From Alitta virens (lineage: Eukaryota > Annelida > Polychaeta > Phyllodocida > Nereididae), in assembly GCA_932294295.1 (NCBI GenBank), contig OW028573.1:59745829-59809828 (forward strand): a stretch of 64,000 bases of DNA. Reading direction: 5' to 3'. Numbering within the stretch: the stretch's first letter is position 1; the number at the start of each line of letters is the position of its first letter. Below, one piece after another: positions 1-13,700 of this stretch. Position numbers and translations under genes: made by a program. The notes beneath the pieces are model-generated. The model worked only from the letters and a program-made list of their open reading frames with translations, searched no databases and had not been told where the DNA came from.

Positions 1-3000
1 ACGTGACCGTATCCATTTTATTATTAATTGCAATGATTCAAACTGCAATTTTCAATGATTTACACCAATTACACACAATAGACCATGCTGTTCTCACTTA
101 CCATATATATATATATGTATTACATATGCAAATGTTTGGCTCTTGAGTCACTGACAGTCTTGATTTCAACTTGACACCCAAATGACGGTAGGTCACTCAT
201 AGAACGTATGCCATGAATGGCATTGCATGAATAGCACTTCCGCTAGGAGGCAGCTTATCAATACCCCGGTACCTCATTTGAAATTCCTGGTGATTTGAGG
301 CACAAGAATAGTCAGCAAAAGGTCATGACTCAATGACCTGAACTTCTCACCCTGCCCCTAGGACACAAGTTACATCTGTTCATGGTATGCCCTGCCAACC
401 CCATGGGGCCAGCACTTCAACAATCCAGGACTACAGTTAATCGCTAAATGTTATGCCAAGAACATTATTCTAATTCCCAGCCCATACTTTGTGAAGAGCA
501 TAATGTACACCAACAGCCTAGCATTTAAATGTACCAGATACCTGAAAATACATCCCAAAATTTCATGACTAGATTCCATAATTTCCAGGCTAAATGACAT
601 AAATACAAAAGCAATTTTCATTTCAAATCGTGCACAAAAACGGAATTTGCACCGATAGACAGTCATCTGCAATTTGCACAGACTAGAGTGTCTAATTAGC
701 CCATTGACAGGCAAGATTAATGTGCATGACCCTCATTGGTACTGAACTCCCCATGACCCGCAAAGGACGCCACCTCGCGGCAGAATGCTTATATCATTCC
801 AAGGTCATCCCGGGGCCACGAGAACTGCCAAGGCCACTCCTGCCTCCAGAGCTCAGCAGTAAATCGCTATCAAGGCTACCTCTTTTTGAGGTAAAAATTC
901 CACAAATAACATTCACCAATCTAAGGCCATTCTTAAAGGTCTTTGTATCTGCAATTTTGCTATTACAATTAATTTTCATAAATGAGGTTAACACTTTTCT
1001 TTTTTTTTCCCCCATTTTTCAAGAGTTATTTACCCGGGAAAAAAAAGCTAGCAATTTCCCTGCAATCCCTGCATAAATTGACCCAATTCCGTGCTCTACC
1101 CAAACAAACAGTGAATGGCGCATGAGGCCTGCTTGTACGGTGTCCTGAGATGACCTTTCGCCTGGGTGTCCTCGAGGCCACAGAGCCTTACATGTCTGTT
1201 GTACGCACCTGCATATCATCCACAGTCACAAATTATATATTCTGCAAGTGCTGAGACTCAACTGCAGCCCAACTAGACGCCTAGGATCACTTGTTCGACA
1301 AAACACAAAACCTTGAAATTAAGCTCCCTAAATCACTTGCCACATGTCCTTGCTGACTCTTTATTGATTTTGCCATTTCTGTTCACCATCGGAATATTAC
1401 GCTTGAACGTAAAATGAAAATGACTCCATACACTTTCCAGTTTCCACATCATTACACAGTAACTGTCAATTGCATAACATCCATATTTCACAATTTCTTA
1501 AATTTCAATAAATAACTAAAATTTAACCGGCAATCTGGATGTGTCAAAATATATTAACAATAGAACACAATGGACCTCAACAAAAACACACCCTTACCTT
1601 ATATTCAATGTTGTGAAAATTTCGATAATCAATGACAAGTCGTTTATAAAGAAAGCGGCAAAAAAATAAAATTCCTCAATTTAAAACTTTTAAATGATCT
1701 GACATATTTTAACGGAACTTATTATATGTTAAGAAATGACAGAACTGACCTTTTAAGGTCCCAGGGTGAACGGCCTCGCCGTGGCCGTAGAATGACCCGA
1801 GTCCGAGCTAATTCGAATATGCATAGCATGCCAAAAATAACTGGAACCTTGCAATCATAGCTGCATAGGCAGATAGGATCTAGGCCTAGCTAGGCATATT
1901 TAGGAATTGACTTTCAAAAGTGAAAAACATAATTTCCTTAAGATCGACAACACTTGCACCTGCATTTTATATTTGAACATGACACAAATGCACCCCATAG
2001 GATGACATTCGCTGTCACACTAAAATTTCTGAGCTGAACAAAGCGGAGGTTTCATGAACCTCCATACTTCCTGTGAGTGCACATCGAAATGCGTAGAATA
2101 GGAACTCAACACCCACGAGGTTTTCGGTCGAAATTAGCCATGACAGTCAATAATACCCCCTTTACAAGATCTTAACATGATGTTTGAAAGTTGTCACTCA
2201 AAAAAGTAGAGTTTAAAAGCTTCAAAAGTAAGGCGAGTGGTTGAAATTAACATAATATTCACGAAGAACGACGGCGTACCCCAGCAGGTCATGGCGACAA
2301 CCATGTGCGGGAATCAAACTTTGTTCGACTAAAATACCATAACAACACACAGACAGCTCGGAACCAACTTACATCAAGATGAACAATATTGTCCTGCGTC
2401 TATCTGTGATAGTATTACTCCGTTCTGGCTCTTAGTTTCATGCGAAATAAGAAATTTCTTACCAGTATGTTCACGTCTCCCAGTTGATTGTTTGGCGCAG
2501 GGCTCTTCAATGAACACGCATGTCCGCGCAGAATAATTTGCATAAATAGGTCACTCCGTTTGTCTGGCTTCAAACTTTTTCAAATGGATCTGTTTCACAC
2601 ATAGATAGAACATCATAATCAATTTGAAAACATTGAACAACATTGTAAATTAACGTTGCTATCGTTGAATGGTGGTGTCATTGCAAGAAACATTGAGAAC
2701 ATTGGATTTTTGCATGAAAGGTTTCGAGATTCTCCTAGGCCAGACATCGTCGTGGCGAGAATTAGGAAGGCCAAGCAAATGAGTTGTGAAACTAATGCAG
2801 ACCTACATTTTGAGCTATTTTGATTACGTCCTTCCAGTTCTTTGCTTAACTTGTGAATTATAATAGGACAGAAAAGCTAAAAAGTTTTTCATTGAGTCTC
2901 ACCATTAATCGTGTATTCTTCAATGCATATAATAAGCGAGTATTTTCTTCATATATAGCCTAAAAGGCCTATATTTTATTTTGTATCACTTATTTATCGT

Positions 3001-3380
3001 TTACTCTAAGAGAACAGAATAGGTAAATTATTTGAAAATAAATCTGGTTTGAAAGGTGCGAAAGTGGCCTGCATCTCTGGGATCGAGCATTATAGGATCG
3101 AACACAAGCCATTTTATATGCAGACATTGCAGAGAGGCTCTGACTCGTCTGAGAGAAGTGTATACTAAGTATACTGTGCTGCCACCTCCCGAGTTTGGAA
3201 ATAAAATTCACTTTTCTGAACTCATTTTACCAATTGTTAATGCGAGCATTGAAAATATATTTACATTTATAAGTGTAGATGTTTGCAGGCCTATGCAGTT
3301 TCCCGTAGAAGCCTACACACCTATATTTGGCTCCTAACAAAATTTTGTCTAGTGATAGTACTGTACGTACCATGTGTACG
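1..3380. other. Left flank without a supported gene
   Basis: I see no coding region that can be supported here. The open frames are short, start and stop at random and show no recognisable protein. Isolated GT donor-like sites occur on the minus strand near 2378 and 2461, within a locally more CpG-containing stretch at about 2280-2540. This could be the 5' end of a minus-strand gene running out of the window, but no coding exon accompanies them. A poly(A) tract lies just beyond, at 3550-3565. Confidence 0.4.
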
Positions 3381-3385
3381 TCTAG

Positions 3386-4830
3386 TCGCGCCCCTTTAAT
3401 AGTCACATTGCCATACCTCAGCTATGTTTTACAAAATTATTATTTAAAAAATAATTTTCTATAATCGGAGCGGAATGCGCGAATGACGTTTACTAAAAAT
3501 TATCACAATTTCTGGATCCGCCCCTGTAGCGATCTCAAAATTAATAAAGCCCAAAAAAAAAAAAAAAGGCTGTATAAGTATTTATATATTTGCTAAATTC
3601 AGTGCATTCACTCTTCCTCATAAGCTGACATATAACATCTTTTTAACCCCAGCTAAACCCTCAGCGAATCCCTCATAGGCAGGAGGGCGGGCGTTACACT
3701 TTCATTTCCAGAGCAGAACTCGTAACACACTTTCGTTTCTAGAGCTGAATCTGACACTAATGCACTTACCTAATAAAATTTTATACAGTAACACTCTATA
3801 TGACCTAGTGGTGCCTTGTGATAGCCACACATATATATTGGCTATGTTTTACAAATATATTATTTTTTGAGTGTTTATATATAGTGTGTGCGATGAACCG
3901 AAACAATTGCCACTTGGCCTACATAGCCTGTTATGCAATGCTAATTGGAGTCAAGATGTCCTTTTTTTTTTTTTAACTCTAGAATTTCTTCATTTAATCA
4001 TTATATGAGTTATAAGTGAAAAAGTCTCATATTAAGTCTTACTTTTGTCCACTTAGGAATGGCAATACTATGATCAAATATTTGTAATTGCACATGAATT
4101 GTACAACATGTATGGCTGTCATTGTTAAGTATGGGATGCTAAGGAATATGAAGGAAGCAACACAATTTTTTTCTCTAAATATTTTTTAAACACAGCTATC
4201 AAAATGCACAGCTAAGATACATAGAGTAATAACATATACAATTTTGTAAGGTAAGTGTATGAATGAGTTATGCTCCGAAAACACAATTTAACAATTTTAA
4301 GCATTTTTCTTCTTCTTCTGATTTTCCATTATTTTGTAATTAGCATGAAATGAATATCAAAATTAAATTTAAAAAGTGAAAATACTATAATTTAGATAGG
4401 TTATTGATACAATTTCATTCATGTAAGGTACAAAGTGTCTTTGATATGGAGGTTTTGAAAAGTAGGAATTTTGCCCTATTTTGCCCTAATTTAAAAAAAT
4501 TCTATAGTATTTACAGCCATGAGGCCCCCAAAAGGCACTACTACACTATTTTAGACATATTATGACAAAGTTTTAAGCATGTAGGTGCAGTAGTGCCAGA
4601 GTTCTGCTCTATTTTTTCCAAATTTTGTAAAACATAGCCAACATATGTCAATGTGGCTATCAAAAGGCACCACTAAGCCATATAGAGTATTACTCTACAA
4701 AATTTTCGTAAGGGTAAGTGCATTAGTGTTGGAGTTCTGCTCTGGAAACGAAAGTGTTACGCCCGCCCGTTCGCCCGTCAGCCCACCCTCCCGCCTGAGC
4801 GTCGGCCCACCCTCCCGCCTGAGCGTCGGC
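3386..4830. mobile_element. Nested inverted-repeat DNA element
   Basis: The stretch 3680-3855 reappears in inverted orientation at 4627-4781. Both arms share the landmarks GCGGGCGTTACACTTTC, CCAGAGCAGAACTC, CACTAATGCACTTACC, GGTGCCTT, GATAGCCACA and GGCTATGTTTTACAAA in the same order. The left arm carries an internal duplication of the CTTTC-TTCCAGAGC segment. A degenerate third arm lies at 3386-3446. A diverged extra copy of the right arm lies in tandem at about 4505-4625. The G/C-rich outer end (GGCGGGAGGG type) extends to about 4830. No transposase frame is visible, so this is a non-autonomous element that has been rearranged or nested. The superfamily is unknown because no clean target-site duplication was found. 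Confidence 0.75.
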
Positions 4831-5520
4831 CCGTCGGATGTTTTTTTTTTTTTGGCTGATGCATCCCCTCCCCTGGATCCATCCCTGGTGCGAGGGTGGC
4901 AATTAAAGCTGTAAATAAAGGTTTAATTTTAAAAAAGAAGAAGCCATTTTCTTTGAGGATGTTAACAATGCAATAATCCCAAAAAGTTAACAATATGTTT
5001 AATGTTCCCAAAATATGTGTGACAAGCGTCCAGTCAGACTACCAGAGAAATGGGAAGGTGGTTTCAAATTCACAAGCAAAATTAAATTACTTCACTTATG
5101 TTGCTCAGATCACCTTACTTAGAATTCAGCCTTGAAATATGGTAATCTTAAGTTTTGATCCATAGGCAAATGGACAGAATGGGATGATGCTACTGTGGCA
5201 TATATTTGCAGTGGGTTAATTCCAACCTTGTTTAATTTAACTGACTTGGATATGATTTTTTTTTCTTGGTCAGCTACTACAATGTCCAAATGGGGAACTT
5301 CAGTGTCACTTTGTACTTTTTAATGCCCTTGATTTATCCAGCTTCCAACCAGGGTCGGATCCAGAAACATTTGCAAGGGGACGGGACAAATTGAAATATA
5401 TTGCATGGATCATTCAATTAAATATACTAGGCCAGGGGAGGAGGGGGGGAGGTTTAAACCCCTAAAACCCCCACCCAGCTGCCAACATTACTATTGAGTA
5501 TTTTATTTTCCATATAGTGG

Positions 5521-5542
5521 TAGATATATATATATATATATA
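5521..5542. repeat. AT dinucleotide microsatellite
   Basis: A short run of alternating A and T sits upstream of the PPP6R gene. It is a simple sequence repeat with no coding content. Confidence 0.8.
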
Positions 5543-6479
5543 CAATGTATAAATATCACAAGTGGACCACACAACATAATTGGCGTTACCCATGGCTGCA
5601 TGGCAGCCCTCTTAGACACATCTACCACTTTCAAGACATGATCGACTGTCAACACAAATTAGTTGAGTCAAATGCCAGGGTCAGCACAATATTGCCTGGT
5701 ATTTTTCTCTTATACATTCAAATGCAACCATATGGACCAAATTTTTTTTTATACATGTGGACATTCTTATCTTTTGTGTAAAATTTAATCTTATTGTGAT
5801 AATATGATCAGTATTTGTATATATTTTTGTAAAATTTTAATCTAATATTGACATTGTAATCAGTACTTATGATCTGATCTAGCTGTGATTTATTCTCTAT
5901 CTTTTATGTATATATATACTAAGGCCTATATATTATTTGGCTTTAACACTGAATGTCTAAGAGCAGGACTCTGCCCAGAAAACATCAAAACTAGATACAA
6001 TTAAGTTTTTTCGTTTATCCCATGCTTACTAATTCGTTCATTAATTGTGGCACCATCCATAACAGTTAATTAATTAATTCAGGCTCTCTGATAAAGATTA
6101 ATCAAATTTATAATATTGGGTCGCCGGGTAGCTGGACCTGAAATATAATAAGGGAGCTGCACAGTTAATATCAGTCTTGTTTATTTTACACCATTTGGTC
6201 TGGTAACTCTGGTTTATTGCTTTTATATACTATTCATGTATGTGTCTTACTCCTGTCTTCACTTTATTTTTTATTCATTTTTTGCTACTAGATTTTGCGT
6301 TATATTACTGTATAATTTATTCAATTAGGTATTGTTATTTCATTTTGGTTATTGTATTATCATTTCACATATGTCAACCGGTATTTAGATGAGTAGCCTT
6401 GTAAATCCTCGATCTGTATGTATTATATATATCTTGCACCTTTTTGAAAATTTTCCCGCCAACTTGTAGTTCTCGTTTC

Positions 6480-7751
6480 ATAGTCTCGTGCACCTGCGAG
6501 ACTCTGGGAAATTATGGGATTGCATCAAGTTGAGGTTGCCTGTTCGCCATTTTGAAGAAAAAGCACATACTTCCCACCCAGATATATTGTTGTAATAACC
6601 AATCCATGGACTCTGCGTTCACCACATGAGTTACCAATGGTAGATTGAAAGGTTGACTGTCGTTGACTAACCACCTGGTGGGTGTTACAGACGAATATTG
6701 TGATATAGTCATCATTTTGTGTTGGACGTGATCCGACTGGGTATCGAGGATGACTGAATAAGGTGGACTTCGATCTCCTTTAAGTTAATAACATCTGAAA
6801 TTTGATTATCATCTTTCTCGGCATATACCTGACGTGTGAGTATTTCGTGAATCTTGATCATGAACTGTTTGCATTGTGTTAAGTGGTAATTTGCAGTGTT
6901 TTAAATGGTTCACTTTGTGCTGCACAAGTTTGCAAAAACCAGTTCAATCAAGGAGTGTTGATTGTTGTGTTGCCTGTATTGCAATCTCAAGTGGGTCTGC
7001 CCATGAAGTGCTGAACCTTACTGTTAGTCCTTAGTGGCAGTTCTTTAGTTCACACTGTTCAATACAAATCGTTTAAATTTCACATATTGGTAGAATTCCT
7101 GGAACTATTGTCTCTTTGAAGATCACGAATACCTCACACTACAGTGGCCCATTGATCCCAGTGAGCCACCCCCATATTTTTCAAGCTCTGTCTAAGTATC
7201 ATTGTCCTTGGTCACAAGTCAAGTGCTGGCTAAATTAATCTTTTGAAATCAATGATAACCAGATGAAGCCTTAAATTCTTGGTATGCTCTACTTCTGCAA
7301 ATTACCAGATAAGTCGTAACATAGTGCAAAAGGAAACTGCTGCTGAACGCCAGTGAACTGTGTACATGTGGTGCGTACATGCATGCGGATAATGAAACAA
7401 AAAAAAACAGATACAGCAGTATCTAAATGTCCCAGTAAGTGTTGATAGCTGTGCTCCAATATTAAGATTCTTTATTTATCTTTCAATTTGCATTCACCAC
7501 TTAATGACTACTTGGCAAGTGGAACAGGTTTGCTTGATATGCATGGACCCCCTTTTTTGTGATTTATTACAGCAGAACACATGTACAGTTGAATTTCTGA
7601 TTGCTATCAAATCTTCTCTTGACTTAGTTTGTAATAATCCAATACATGCTGGTAATATACATGTGTTGTTGGTGTAAATGTTGGCGATATGTTTGCAAAC
7701 ATTAATTGCAGCAGTAAATCTTTATTGCAGGTTGTCAGATAAGAAACCACC
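6480..7751 (+). promoter_or_regulatory. Probable PPP6R promoter and 5' untranslated region
   Basis: The coding start at 7752 lies 21 bases after a good splice acceptor (TTTATTGCAG ending at 7730), so at least one untranslated exon lies upstream. A plausible source is 6480-6840. It contains CGCCATTTT at about 6546, the reverse complement of a YY1-type AAAATGGCG core typical of animal housekeeping promoters, and a donor-like GTGAGT near 6835. The splice acceptor is seen directly. The position of the first exon and promoter is inference. Confidence 0.4.
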
Positions 7752-10700
7752 ATGTTTTGGAGATTTAATATGATGACCTCTCGCATTGACACTCTTTTGG
7801 AAAAAGAGGTTTGTTTTGATCTAAATAAGAGCTAAAAAATGTTTCTTATTGAATTTGACTGTATTTCATAAAAGATGAGTATCTTAAATTATATTATACT
7901 ATGTCACAAATATTTTTGATTAGGATGTCACTTTGCAAGAGGTCATGGATGAGGAAGATGTATTGCAGGAGTGCAAAGCTCAGAATAAGAAACTAATTGA
8001 GCTGTAAGTATCCAGTCGACCATAGTTTGGTGTGCTTGGTCATGTGAAATGAAATTTTCTTGGTGGATTTTACTGTGCTCTGTCAATCTCTGTTTGAGCC
8101 ATATGACTTGTTATTACTTACACCTAATTACATCTTTTCTGATTTATAAACAGACTGGTGAAACCAGAAAACATTGAGGAACTTGTCAATATGATAACAC
8201 AAGAGCCGTCAGAGGAACTTGATGAAAAATCTCGCTACAAGTTAGTACTAAGCCTGTAATAGCAATATTTTAATGGAATTATCATAGATCTAGCAATAGT
8301 AAATCTCATACTCTGGTCAATTGCTCCCACAGGTATCCCAACACTGCATGTGAGTTATTGACCTGTGATGTGTCTCAAATCAATGACAAGCTCATTGGGG
8401 AAGACCATCTACTTAACAAGATTTACACTTTCATGGAGGCAGAAGGAACTCTTAACCCACTACTTGCCAGCTTCTTCAGCAAAGTTATGGGTTTATTAAT
8501 TACGAGGAAAAGCGAACAGGTATGACTCTTTATACTCACTACTGCTGATTTATCATTGCTTTACTGGCATATAGGTCATTTTTAAACTAGTCAGTCATTG
8601 GTAATGGCTCATATTGTATCAGACAGCTGTCCAAATAAGAAGATGTTGTCAGTTTTATTAAAGCAACCAGTAAACTTTGCAGTATGAGTTAAAATCATCT
8701 TTCTTAAGATGCTAAATTTTCTGGTATATCTTTATACTTGCTACTGCTGATTTATTGTTACTTTACTGGTATGGTATACAAATGATATGCGGATAAATCA
8801 ATCATACATTAATAATTGCTCATATGTATTCAACTTCACAAGCTGTCAATATGAGAAGATGTTTTCTGTTTCGTAAATGCAACCAGTGAACTTTGCAGTG
8901 TATGAGTTAAAATTATCTGTTCTTTTTGTATTTAAGATGCTAAATTTCCTGAAAACAAAGGATGATTTTGTCAGTCATCTGTTGCGGCATCTTGGAACTT
9001 CTGCAATAATGGATCTGCTCCTCAGACTTATCACATGCATAGATTCTGTTGAAATACGACATCAGTGTATATCGGTAAGTTACCGACGATAACACCAGTT
9101 CATGAATAATTTAGTAACTTTCACGCTCATTAACTGAAGTGTTGTGGATAATTGGTGCATTTACAATATTGATTTTGCTTTCAATTTGAGTTAAAATAAA
9201 ATTGGCCTCATGTGTTACAATGTGTATCTAATTTTACAGTGGCTCAATGAACAATCCCTTATACAGAGGTTGGTGGATATGGTTCACCCAACTGAAACTG
9301 ATGATGTAAGTGTGATAATTTACCAGGAAATGGGTCATTTGAATTATGCCGAACAAAAAGGCTGATATTCATAATTTGAAATAATTTGTTGTCTGATACA
9401 AATTGATAATTTGTTATTTCCAGAAACACTGTAATGCCTCTCAGTCATTATGTGATATTATCCGACTCAGCAGGGAGCAGATGTTTCAAATGCAGGAAAA
9501 AATGGATGATCCTTTATTGATGACTATTGAGTCGTAAGTACATTGCCCGAGCCTACAATGCTTTATCATGTAAACACCATTGTGTGCTTCATGGTTTTAC
9601 ATATATCATATTATTATTGCTAAATTAAATATTTTCTCTCTGATCAAACAGGAAAGAAGTGATAGGTAAACTTCTCCAAAACATGTTAGACGGAGCAAGA
9701 GTGGAGTCTGTCCTTATCAGCGGTCTGTCTGTGATCCAGGCACTTCTGGAATTCAAGAGAATTGGGTCAGTATTATTGTCGACATTACATGTCCAGTGTC
9801 TATTATATTGGCCTTTAATTGTGAGTGTACTTACGGCTTACAAAATTTCTTTGCAGTCCTGAGGGTACTACTGAACCAGTGTCCTCAGATAATGAGCAGG
9901 TTTCTCAAGGTCTAACAAATACGATAGATGCTCTCATACCACGGTTGAATGATATTCATCACTTGCTTCTGGAACCTCCTTTGGTAAGATATTTTAACCA
10001 ACCATGTAGTATGGATCTGAGTTTCGAAGTTGCTTGAAATTAAAGCTGTTACAATGGGGAGCAGTCTGTGTCTCCTGAAAGAATATGCAGAAAGTAAATG
10101 TGTAACATGGTGTGGACCCCAAGTTTTATCATCTCATCATTACACCCGCCACTGTCACCTGGATTTATAATCTGACTAGGCTTCAGACCCAGTAGCACTA
10201 AGCCATAGACAAAGCAAGTTTAATATGGCATGCAGATCGATTATGCTCAATTGAAACTCACGGCAAGTTGGTTGAGTTTACTGAGCAAGGAGTTTTCTCT
10301 TCCAGCAATTCTACTGCCCAATGAGCACAACTGTAGGACAGATGGATCCTCCTCTTGGTAACACACGTCTTCAAGTGGCCAAGTTAATTGCCATTCTATT
10401 GGCAAACTCCCTACCAGTCCACTCAGATATAGGAAACTTCACGACAGTTGATGTTCTCTTGGTGAGTAGTGCAAACTTTTTCATTGTTTCTGTATTGATC
10501 ATATTGGTAAGATTTTTCTTCTTATTGGTTGCATTTATCATAATAGTATGTACTTTTCTCCTTTTCTTTTCAGGACTTATTTTTCAAGTATTCGTGGAAC
10601 AACTTCTTGCATGCTCAAGTTGAGTGTTGCATTAATACAATTTTGTGTAGCACATACTCGACTGAAGGGGAAAATAAAGTGGAGTCTCCATTGTTGGAGA

Positions 10701-13700
10701 AGGTGATATCATTATGTCATATATGTATTGTATTACCTCTGCATTTCTGACATATTTGTGTGTGATGTAATTTGATGCTTAATTGGTGTGTGCTGTAATC
10801 TAATGCCTGTTAGTATGTAATGTAATTTAATACGGAGTTTTTTGTTTTCCAGTTGTTTTCAGAATATAGGATAATTAATAGAATACTTGACAATTGGGAG
10901 GATAATGATGTTCAACAGTAAGTATTGGACTAAATTTTTTTCTTTAACGGTGCACAATTGAGGTTATGGTTGTCATTGGTTTGACATGTTAATATGCATT
11001 GGCGCAAATCCTGGAGGGATGGAGGGGAACATCCCAACTACAAATTTATATTTTCTTCATATTATGGTGTACATTTTCATGATTTTGTGACTCAGGGAGG
11101 GTTCATCCTCCCTTAGAAAAATTGCAAATCTTCGCCCTTTTAAATATATGTGATATTTTAATATGTATATTATTTTCATTTCAGATCTCGGCCTGGTGGC
11201 CACAGAAGAGGTTACATGGGTCATCTCACAAGGATTGCCAATAGAATTTCAGATAACATGGCCAAAGGCAACAACACTGACAAAATCAAGGAGGCCTTCT
11301 TAGGTATGTTAATGTCTTACTTTATGTCAGCTGATTAATTGAAGCAACATCTAATATATGGAAAAATTAGGCACTTCAGTCCTGCCATTCTATGGTGATA
11401 TTAGTTGTCTTAATTTGAGAGATTCTTGGGCCTAATTGTAAGTATGTTATTACAGAACTTCCAGATGACGTTCGTGATAAATGGGATAATTTTGTGTCTG
11501 GGACACTTGCGGAAGTCAACAAGCAGAATACTGTCGATCTGGTAAGTCTAACAATATTAAGACTAAAAACTCTTAATATGAGTCCCAGCATTCACTGTCA
11601 ACAAATTCTTATTAGTAGCGACATTTAAAAGCAACATTTGGTACAAATATCTCTAGATTTCATATCAGCATTTAAAGGTAGCAGAATAGTCAAAAGTGAT
11701 ATCCGGACTTTTATTTGTAGTTTTCACTTTGTTAATTTGCATGACTATAACATTGACTTCACCTTGCCCTCAGTAGTATACATATTTAGAATTGCATCTA
11801 TTTTCATACTATCTCATATATAGTATCATATTATATCTCAATTGTGATAGTTGTACCTAGATCTTATCTTGCCTATGTCCTCTGGTCTCTTTTCTTGTCT
11901 GCATGCCTTTCATGTTTGGATCAGTCGGAAATTGAAGCCATGTTAGCTGCTAAGAAGAGAAAAGACAGTGACGAGTTTGATTTTTGCTTTTGATGGCATC
12001 AATGTTCTCTCTCTAATTTTTTTGAAAACTTTGATGCGCTGATAGTGTGTTGCTTGGCAGCTTAAGTACAAATCTGTAGTCTACCAAAGTAGCGTTTTGA
12101 TCTCAATCTCACTCCCAAAGGAGGCTAAGCTGTTAGTGATCATTTTTCAAGTAGTATTTTGCTGTTCTCTAAAATGAGTGATTGGTCTTTTGGATGTGAA
12201 TTGCTCAGGTACTGAATAAATTGTGTGTGAATAGTTATTGAATATTGAGACTTGTTATATGAAAAAATCATGATCTATCCAACATGTCCAACTGTGATGT
12301 AGTTTAAATTAGTAATGAAGGGATATTTGAAATGGTAAGCATTTTAACAAAATAAGTTGTGTGTACCACCTGTGTGTGCACTGTGTGCTGGTTTTTATTT
12401 ATCTTCAGTAGATCATTTATTTCTATACTAATTGCACGAATCCTCCCTTCACATTTTCAACATCCTCGTTCCTTACCCATGATCTTTCGTTGGAGTGACA
12501 GTTTTCCCATGACTCAGGTTTTGTCACGATAAATATATTTGCTTGTGATTTAACAAAATGGTTTTCATTGGTCCAGATTGGAAGTCATCCACTCCACTCT
12601 AGTAGCGATGATGACACGGAGTTCAACATTCCATTCCATCACGAGACAGCCATGCAGCAGGTAAGTGTCTTGGCATTGCACTTTTCATTTTTTTTTTTGC
12701 TACCTCTCTCATCTTCCAGCCTCCTTCATCTCTGAAAAACCAAATATTTGCTCTGTTATGACTCCATTGTAACAACTTAGAAGGATGATGGTCATGAAGT
12801 TGATTTCGTTTACAACTGTGGCAGTATGCTAAACCTTGGTTCAGCCACTCGTGTAATAATTGATCACTTCTGTTTTTCTCTTTCATTTGTGCTATGGAAG
12901 ATGAGACTTCAGGTTTGAATGTTTTGGTTTATTTGCGTTTCCTCCAAAAGCATGATAGGTGTTGTCCTGTCTTCTTATAGTGCTGTGCATAGTACATGCT
13001 TTTGTAGTAAATTTACTTAACAGCTTGCTCTAAGCTTTCTCGGCTGACCCAAGGGGGCTGGAAGGGTTATACCTGGCATGGTGCATTTGTCTTTGCTGTC
13101 TTGCTCTTTTCTTCTTCTCTATGCTAGAGAGCTATACACGCATAGTTGAGGTCTTGTCTGTGATTCTTCCTACATCTGATGTTGGCCTCTTTAATTGTTA
13201 CTTTTCGTTATATTTTAACAGGCATGGGAATGTCCTATATTTTCCTACTATTTCCTTCTTCTTTTTTTTTAAATCTTAATTTTCTCTATAAAATTTTTCA
13301 AACCTCCTATATTTCCTATTTTTTGGTACAGATAATTTGCAGTTGAGCAAAATTTTTCAAACAATCAGGCAGTTTGTGGTCCATTAAATGCAAATTCAGC
13401 CTGGCAGCTCTGGGATTCTGTAGAACATGGGTTCATCACCAATTGTGAACTTATAAGTACTACGGTCCTTCAGCCTTGTCAGGTCGGAATCGCATTTATT
13501 GAAGGCGTAAGTTTATTTAAAAGCCATTACTCTCAGCAATTAAGGATGTTGTCTGTCCAATATTGTTCAGAATGTATCATTTTGGAGCTATGCAAGTGTC
13601 ACTGGACAGATATTATTTATCAGTTCATAAAAACTACAGTATTTCGTCAAGGATTGCCAATATGTATTCCTGTATATTCCTATATTTTATAGCTCCTATA

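Noticed and set aside
12901..12912. A 12-base micro-exon (ATGAGACTTCAG) between an AG and a GT in PPP6R
   Set aside because: Phase fits but such short AG/GT pairs are common by chance, and no other support exists.
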